From the NCBI GenBank assembly GCA_024291935.2, contig CM044312.1:363501-427500 (forward strand): a stretch of DNA of 64,000 nucleotides, written 5' to 3'. The notes below the pieces were generated by a model. That model was given only the letters and a program-made list of their open reading frames with translations. It ran no database searches and was not told the DNA's origin. Within the stretch, counting starts at the first letter, position 1. Every line of letters starts with the position of its first letter. The stretch is from Okapia johnstoni. Taxonomy: Eukaryota > Chordata > Mammalia > Artiodactyla > Giraffidae. A program made the position numbers and the translations under genes. Positions 36,601 to 45,600 of the stretch are shown here, piece after piece.

Positions 36601-39600
36601 AGGGGAGGTGGAGTGCTCCTTTGGAGTACTACTTGGTTAGCGGGGTAGTTCTCACCAGAACACTGGGAGGGAACATCTCCACAGCCTTTGCTCACTGCTT
36701 CTTTGGTGAGTGAAGATTATTGACCCGCAGAGCGTGATGGCTAGAATGAAGGCTCTCCAGTGCAGGGATTCAGTGAAGGTTTGAACCCCTGCACAGCCAG
36801 CCGCTCGTCAGTGGGCCCTGCGGTCGGCAGCAGAGTCCTCCCTGCTTTGTTCCTCAGAGTGGCGGTGATGTTCTCTTCCCTGTTGGAGTGCTGATCATGC
36901 ATTTAAAGTGCCCAGTGTAGCTGGCAGAATATGTGTTATTTTTAATTGCTATTGTGTTATCTTATTTAAGCCTAACAACTTGGTTCTGGAAATGGTTTTA
37001 CACCCATGAAAACTGAGGTTCAAATAAATGAAATATGTAGATCTTAGTAATCAAGTAGAGAAAAAACTAAGGTTTAAATTCAAGACAGTCTGACTTTGAA
37101 AGCTCCTATTCTCATTATACCCTGTGTGTCTGTCTTGTGCTGAAGCGTTTTGAATATTGCGTCCTGATAGAAGACTTAGTCACCGATTTAACCTTGTTTC
37201 ATAGCATCCAGAATATCATCCATTTCAGGACAGTCAGCCCTCGGTATCTGTGGATTTTATATCCACGAGTTCAACCAATCTAGGATCGAAAATACCCTGG
37301 AAAAATCTACAGAAAGCTCCAAATAGCAGCATTTACATTGTGTTTACAGCTATTTGTGTAGCATTTACACACTGTATTAGGTATTACATATAATTTGGAG
37401 ATGACATAAATTATATGGAGGATAGTACTAGGTCATTTTATAAGTGAAATATGAGCATCTTTGGATTTTGGCATCCTGACGGGGTCTTGGAACCAACCCC
37501 CCAGCAGATGCCAAGGGATGACTCTACACCATCATTTTATATACGACTGAGAAAGAAAACGTGGGCTTCCCTGCTGGCCCAGTGGTAAAAACCCACTTGC
37601 CAATACAGGAGACTGTAGTTTGATTCCCTGGGTCAGGAAGATCCCCTGGAGAAGGAAATGGCAACCCATTCCAGTATTCCTGCCTGGAAAATCCCGTGGA
37701 CAGAGGAGCCTGGCAGGCTACATTCCATGGGGTTGCAAATGAGTCAGACAAGACTTGGTAACTAAATAGCAACAACAGCAAAGAAAGAAAGGAAGGTACC
37801 AGTTAAGGTTTCACAGCATTTATTTTACACTGACTGAAAGAATTTTTAGACTTAGGATAAACATTTTTTAGGATGCCATTCACACACGCACATAAAAGGA
37901 AAATGTGAACAAAATAAATGGGGAGGGCAGTGACAGCTCCCACTCTGCCACAGTCTGCCCCAGAGCAGGCACTGAAAGTCATCCATTGTAAATTTCATTT
38001 TGTTTCCAGAGATGTTAGAAAGTTTAGAGGAGGGGCTGGGGGATGTATTTAAATTGATAAGCTACAGTAAATAGGAACGAATGGCTACTTTTTCAGAGAT
38101 TAATAAAGTGTATAAAGTTAGCTTCTGTATCAAAGACACAAAAGTAGCAGTAGCTTAAGTAAGACAGAAGTGTATTTCCCTTGGATGTCACAGAATGCTG
38201 ACTTGTGGCTTTGTGGTGCTCCATACCTCCAGCCAAAAGGGTCACACAGCAAAGGCGAGACCGCTAGACCATTATGGGGCCACACCTACCACAAGGGAGA
38301 TTCAGAAACAGAATCCTTGTCACACAGGATGTGTGCTCAGCTACAGCCCCAGGGCTCTCATGTTAACGGAAGAAGGAGAAGTGGATTTAGGGGGAAATTA
38401 GTATTCTCCCGCAGTAGTTTGTAGCCTTGGTTTTTTTTTTAACAGTGTTTATTTCATTTTGCAGAATTAATTGACATCAAAAAGATGCACCAGAAACTAG
38501 ATTATCACAGTAGGTCTGGGCTAGTGACCTTTTGTTCCAATGATCATAAACGTGACACCTCTGTCATTGCCACAGTGTGAGGATTGACTCTCAAATTATT
38601 TAACTTAAAAACAGTTTGTGACTTTCTTCTAATTAACTTCCACTAACACAAATATTTAACTGCATCTTCTTGTGGGGCTAAGTTACAAATAAACCTCATA
38701 TATGTTGCATTTGACTGTGTGTTCTTCTATCAGCGATCTGTACTAAAGTATGCTTCTTACCATTTCAGCTTATTCCTGAATTTTTCTCATTGCATTAGTA
38801 TCTGCTTAAATGCAATTTAGATTGATGTCTATTCTTCCAGTCAAAATCACTTAGCAGCTGGTAAGCAAGATTTGATGACTGCTACATGTTCAAACAGAAA
38901 TACGAAATTAAAAATGTGAAAACACGCCTCTGACCCGTTAGTATTTCTAAGACTCCAACCAAACACTGTTCTGAGTCCGCGCGCTCACATCTGTCCTTGC
39001 GGTGCTCTTCTCTTTCCGTTTGTTTCACTCTGTGCAGTTTGTCACCTGAGTCTTCAGAGCTGGAATTAACAGGAAAGATTTTCAGAAGATTCCATTTTTC
39101 CAGGGTTGCTTGCTTCAAACGTAAAAGACCTTAACATTTTAAAATTGTTTGCAGATACAAGTTTCATTGGTTTATGTAGATACAATTATGGCTTTTGGGG
39201 TGTGCTTAGCAGTTAATTGTTTTCCACTTAAATCGTGTGTAGATACTCCCTGTAGCTGAAGTATCAGAAATAAATAGAAATGACTGTTAATATAAGCAGT
39301 AATTCCATTTTAGTAATCCCTATTTCAAGACATGCTGATTGATTTTATCTATTTTTCTTTTTGGATAGTCTGGGAAGAAAATAAACAGCAACCCGAATCC
39401 TCTTGTCCAAATGTCAGTTGGTCACAAGGCCCAGGAGAGCAAGGTAAGGTGGTGGCCCTCTGACTGGCCCCTATGACCTTGCTGCCATAGGCACCCGTTG
39501 AGGAGGGGGAGGGTGCAGGTATTGAGACTGTTGACTTCCATGTCTTTGTTTTGTATTCTCAAATCAATCATTTGATAATGAGCTACTTAATTTGGAATAA

Positions 39601-42600
39601 AATATATTCACTTAAAAATAACATTAAAAAGACATGAATGTGTTCATTATGCTTTTGCTTGATTTCTTGGGTAGATGACATGGGACAAATTTCTAAGTTT
39701 CTTTTGAATGCACTATTAATATTTTGTTTAAAAGACAACGGTGTACTTAAAATTCAAGAAATGCGAATTGAGTAGAAGACATTGCTGTTGCTGTAACATG
39801 TGCTACTTTCAGGAAACATTTTGGAAATTCCTCCCTTTTTTTGACTGCTAACCATTAATTTAAGAAACTTCCTGAGGAGCAGCACTCCACAGGCCAGGGG
39901 AGTGGGGGCTCTCCATGCAGATGGCACGCTGTGAGGGGGCCGGGACCTGGGCTGGGAGCTGCTGGCAGTCCTCCTCCTGACACGCGGCAGCTTCCATAGC
40001 TGACACCTAGTAGCACAGCCCAGCTGGAGAAGGGGTAGGCTACCCACTCCAGTGTTCTTGCCTGAAGAATCCCCAAAGACAGAGGAGCCTGGCGCGCTAC
40101 AGCCCATGGGGCCACAAAGAGTTGGACATGACTGAGCACGGCACAGCCCAGAAAACAGGCGTCATCTCAGCCTCCATCCACAGCGCTGGCAGCACTTGTC
40201 CACAGAAGACATCCTAGAGCTGATTTAGGATATTTTTTTCAGATTCGATACAAAACCAACGAACCTGTGTGGGAGGAAAATTTCACCTTCTTCATTCACA
40301 ATCCCAAGCGCCAGGAGCTCGAAGTGGAGGTAATTTATTTGAGTGTTTACACAGATGTGTTTCTCTCCCCATCACGCAGCACGCAGAGAACTGCCACCAT
40401 GGACCCACCAGACACGTTCCTGTTTAAGTATTAGCAGCAGGGCAGGAGGGGTTAGTTTAGTTTTTAATTTTCGACTTTTGGCTGAGTGTTCCTGGTGTCT
40501 AGCGCTGCAGTTGGTGTTTGTCTCTTGGCATCACTGTCAGCCTGCTGTGCGTGCTTGCTCTGTAGCTTCTCTGTGGACACCCAGGGCGCCGCTGCGTGCT
40601 GTCCGCTCCCAGTCAGGACACTTGCCTTCCTCCCTCGCCTCACTGCCCGCCCGGCCTCGGCCTGAGTGGACACCTTTGCCTCCTTCAGGCTCTGAGGCAC
40701 ACCCTTGATGTTTCCCTGTTGCTAAGTCTGATGTTGGAGGAAGTTTCTTTCTACTTCTGCTGGTTTGCTGTAGGTGTTTGTCATGAGTGGATGAGTGGGT
40801 ATTGTCAAAGACTTTTCTATGATGTTTGAGATGATCATGTGGTTTTTCCTTTTGAAGTTTGTAAATATGGTGAAATGCAGTACTGATTTTCAAGTCTTAC
40901 ATTTTGTAAACCTCTATTGATTTTCAAGATTTAACATTAGAAAGCCTTGCAAGCAAACTTTTGGGGGAATAACCCCGCTTACTTGTGATGTAGTATCCTT
41001 TTTACATACTCAATTTAATTTGCTCAAATTGTATTAAGAACTTTTGTATCATAAATAAGAATAAAGATGTACTGTGAAAATCCCGTGGACAGAGGAGCCT
41101 GGTGGGCTGCAGTCCATGGGGTCGCGAAGAGTCGGACCCAACTGAGCGGCTTCACTTTTACTTTTCACTTTCATGCATTGGAGAAGGAAATGGCAACCCA
41201 CTCCAGTGTTCTTGGCCTGGAGAATCCCAGGGACGGCGGAGCCTGGTGGGCTGCCATCTATGGGGTCGCACAGAGTCGGACACGAATGAAGCGACTTAGC
41301 AGCAGCAGCAGTGCAACACAGAGAAATAGAGCCATTGTTCTGTAACAACTTGAATGGAGTCTAGTCTATAAAATTACTGAATCACTTTTGTACACTTGAA
41401 ATTAATGTTGTAAACTATACTTCAATTTTAAGAAAAGAATAAGACGGGACAATAATTTTAAAAGATAATTTTTGCACTACAACCCAGGGATTGAACCCGT
41501 GTCTGCTGCATTCCAGGCAGATTCTTTACCCACTGAGCCCCCTGGGAAGCCCACTCATAAAATAATTGATAGTAACTGGACCTTGAATTTACAACAATAA
41601 CTTTTAAAGTTCTGTAAACTTAGTTATTTCATTTAGAAATGCTTTTGTATTTACAGTTTAAAAAATAAGCAGTCAGGCTTTTAGGTTTTCATGTGTAGTT
41701 AACTTACTTGACCATTTTTGTATAGTCTATGAAACCATCAAAGTTCTTATTCTTTTTGTTTAAACAATCTGTAGCATGACAATCTTAACAGGAATAATTC
41801 CTATTGTAGAGGTAAAGCTGAAAGTTATTATTCAGCAACCAGATAGTGCCATGCCTTTAAAGCAGGTATTGTAGATTTTGAATAGAAAGCTTAAAAGAAA
41901 CTTAGAAATGTGTCTTTTCCATAAGCAAGTGTTTATGTTTATCCAGTAGAAACTTGGCCCAACACTAGGAATGTGTATTGTCGCCATTTTCCCAGGACTT
42001 AAGGCGTTTCATTCTAATCCTCAGATTTGTGTGAACCGCTGCCTCTAGTTCAGGGTTCTTGTAGTGGATTCTTTGGACAGGACTTTCCCTCTTTTATTCT
42101 CATTATGACTGTGCTGAGGAGGTGACCTGTGACACCCCTTGTTACAGTGCTGTGTCTCCCTTAGGGGCTTTCCTCCTGCGTCATTTGTGGACACATGGCT
42201 GAGGGGAAGGCTGCATTTTCTGTCTCTGTCCCCACACTGAGCGCTCTGTGTTTTTGGCAGGTGAGAGATGAGCAGCACCAGTGTTCCCTGGGGAACCTCA
42301 GGATCCCTCTCAGCCAGCTGCTCGCCCGCGAGGACATGACCCTGAACCAGCGGTTCCAGCTCAGCAATTCAGGTCCCAACAGCTCACTGAAGATGAAGCT
42401 CGCCCTCAGGGTACTGAGTCTCCAGAGTGGTTGGGGGAAGGGTCCCAGGTGGACACGGTCACAGTGCAGGATGCAGGGCCAAGGGGAGTGTGCAAACGAT
42501 TGCTGATGGCCGTGTAGCCCAGGGGAGCGATGACCAAGGCTTGTGCTCAGACACCGATGGCAGCGGTGTTTCCAGGTTGTTCAGAGGCTGGAATTGTTCC

Positions 42601-45600
42601 TCACACTGTCAGATGAATCCAACCAGTCTTTTTTTCTTTTTTTTTTTTTTTTTGATCCTTTGGCCCAGAAAGTATTGCTACCTGGATCAATAAAGTTTTC
42701 AGCTATTGTTAAATTTTCAAAAATCATTCAGAAGGGAGAATTTAATAAAACTCTGCAAGATGGTAGAGATTACAGAAAAATAAATTTTGTCCAAAATAGA
42801 CAATGATTCATTTGTAAGTACCTAGGGAAATGCTGAAAATAAAAGTGGCAAACATATGGGAAACTGCTAAAACTCTCTAATTTTTAAAATGCAAATTAAA
42901 ATGAAGAACCAACTTCTTAAAAAATTCAGCAGTCTGTGGAGGGTGTGGTAGAAACAGTGTCCTTGGGCCTGGTCACAACCTCTCCAGGCGGAACCACAGT
43001 GTCTCCGGTTGTAAATCATAGAGCTCTTTCTCTGGAAGCCTGACTCCTGGAGCCAGCACAGAACAGGGGGTGTTGGCTGCTGCAGCTTTACTTGGTAAAG
43101 GTGGGAAGAGGCTTCAGGCTGTCGGGATGAGCCCCGATGCCAGGAGTTCACGGGTAGGCCACTCAAAGAAGCTTTGCAAATGAGGATCCCTAAAGCTGTT
43201 CACACGTGAGCCCATGACCAGCATCAGTGGTTTTCATCCTGTGTCTGTTTTCACCCCGAGGTGCTCCACCTTGAGAAGCAAGAGAGGCCTCCAGACCACC
43301 AGCACTCGGCTCAAGTAAAACGGCCCTCTGTGTCCAAGGAAGGGAGGAAAGTCTCCGTCAGGCCTCAGGTGTCTGCGTCGCCAGGCTTGGGCGACGGTAG
43401 CACGGCCCCGTCCACGCCGGTCGTTGGGGTCAGCGAGAGGCCTGGTGTGGAGGAGCGAGCCCCGCCCACGGAGCCCAGCCTGCAGGGCCCGAGGGACCTT
43501 GGCCGGAGCTCCTCCAGCCTCCAGGCAGGCCCCGCCGGCTCCCCCAGCCACGCCTCTGTCAAGGAGCCCACCCCAAGCATCGCCTCGGACATCTCACTGC
43601 CCATCGCCACGCAGGAGCTGCGGCAGAGGCTGCGGCAGCTTGAGAAGTAACTAGACGTGCCCTCGCTCTTGGGGAATCGGCACGTGGCTCACAGGCTGCG
43701 CAGGGGGATGCAGTCTTAAGCAAGATGGTTTCAGGCAGTGTGGCCCTTTTGTTCCCTGAGCCTCTTTCTTTCAGGATAAACCTGCTGTTTTCTGGTACCT
43801 AGTGTTTGGCTCACTTAAAGCTTAAGAACAGTGGGGTGACCCTCAGATCAGGAAGGCAGAGTCTGGAGTGGACCTGCTGGGTCTTAGCCCAGGTCGTGGA
43901 AAGGCCTGGTGGCAGTGGGGTATGTGTGTTGTTTGAGGACGAGCCCTGCTCTTTCATGCTTGGTCCACACCCGCCGCACTGCCCAGCGCTTTGTCTGGGG
44001 ATGTTTATGTGGATCTAACTCACACCCCTGCGTCCCAGGTGTGTCCATGGCCCCCTTAGATAAGGACAGAGTCTGCAGTTACCCTGAGCCTCAGATGTGA
44101 GCCTTTTCCTCTCAGCGGGAGGAGAGGTTGGCCCTTTGAAGCAGATTCCTCTGCTGCCCTGCCATGCTCAGTATGACGTAGGGGCCGAGGTGGGGCAGGC
44201 GGTGCAGAGAGCCCCTCGCGTCCGCGACCTCAGGAGACACGAGCTCTGTGCTTCAGCCTGAGACGGGCGGAGGGTGTGACCTCATCAGATGACCCGGGAG
44301 GCTGGGTCCAGGGGCTCCAAGAAAGGAGCGCAGATTCGGGCAGTGTCCGGGTAGACGTAGTCTCAGAAGGACAGAGAGTTGATGTCTGTAAGGAGAGCCC
44401 ATGTTTTGATTTTACTTTGGGCCCCAGTTTTTAGGAATTGGGCTATATTGAACCCTTGAGTGGAATGTGAATCCTGCTGGTCCATTTGTGCCCAGAAGTT
44501 CAGACAGGGTTCCCATTCGTGGGTTTCTTGCCTGCTCCTCGTGCAAGGGAAGGGGCGTGCTCACAGCCTCTGAGCCGCCTGCAGAGCTCACGCTCCGCTG
44601 TGTTTCCCCAGCGGCACCACACTGGGACAGTCCCCCCTGGGGCAGGTCCAGCTGACCATCCGGCACAGCTCGCAGAGGAACAAGCTGGTGGTGGTCGTGC
44701 ACTCCTGCAGGTGAGTCTCCGTACAGAGCAGAGCAGGTCGGCGGGGCTCTGATTAGGGACTGGTGAGCCTGGTTTTTCATAACATTTTCTGTTCAGAACC
44801 ATTTTGTTTGCTTTTAATACTCCCTTAAACTGCCAGTTTATAAAACATTCCCTGTTACTGAGCCTTTAGAACACAGTACGGACGTATTTTTCTGTTTTTG
44901 AAGTGTCTGGGGATTCAGTTTCCAGAGTAGATAACAGTTCAGAGAATCCAGGCAGGTCTGTGGGATCGTGACGAGTAGCTGTGGTCTTTTAGGAAGAGCA
45001 GGCCAGCCCAGAGCGGTTTGTACTCGCTCAGTGAGCACAGCACAAGGCGGCAGTTCTTCTGCCGTTTGTGTTTGGTTATTAGTGTTGATGGTGTAGAGCT
45101 GACTGTTAGTTATGTGACTTGTCGGTCTCACTAGTAGCTGTGATGTAAATAGGTGATATAAAAATTTGGGTGTTCTAAAAAAGTGTTGGAACAGGGAAGA
45201 AAAATCAGTAATGTTCAGAAACATGATCATGTGAACGCACAGGTCGGTCCAACACGTGTTTACTCACTGAGCACCTCCTGTGTTCCTGCTGCCGAGGCGC
45301 TTCCTAGGAGAGCTTCCAGAGCAGCAGGCTGGCCAGAGGACCCTCCTCTGGGCTTTCAGGCTCCTCGAGATGAGTAAGCAGTTGGAAGTGGCTTCAGGGA
45401 CAGTTGAGCCTGGAACACCGTAGGTTTGAGCGGTGTGGCTACACAGACACATAGATTTTTTTCAATACTAAATATCACCACCCTATACCACTTGCCGTTG
45501 GCTGACTCCGCGGATAAATAACCACATATGTCCTTAACCTCCGTGGAGTTCAAGTTCAAGATCAGCTGGAGCTAAACACTAGGTGTGTTTGGGCCAGTTG

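Larger units (their letters stand above)
35796..39368 (+). other. ESYT2: ESYT2 intron 14
   Basis: AT-rich intron with a MIR (36950-37125), a complete MER2-like element (37229-37523) and a SINE (37562-37780). The part 38110-38420 (CAGTAGCTTAAGTAAGACAG region) may be another old transposon that I cannot name. The rest is unique. Confidence 0.6.
40330..42260 (+). other. ESYT2: ESYT2 intron 16
   Basis: Contains an L1 ORF2 remnant (minus), a Bov-A2 dimer, an L1 3' end and a SINE piece. 41560-42260 shows no repeat I can name. Confidence 0.65.
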
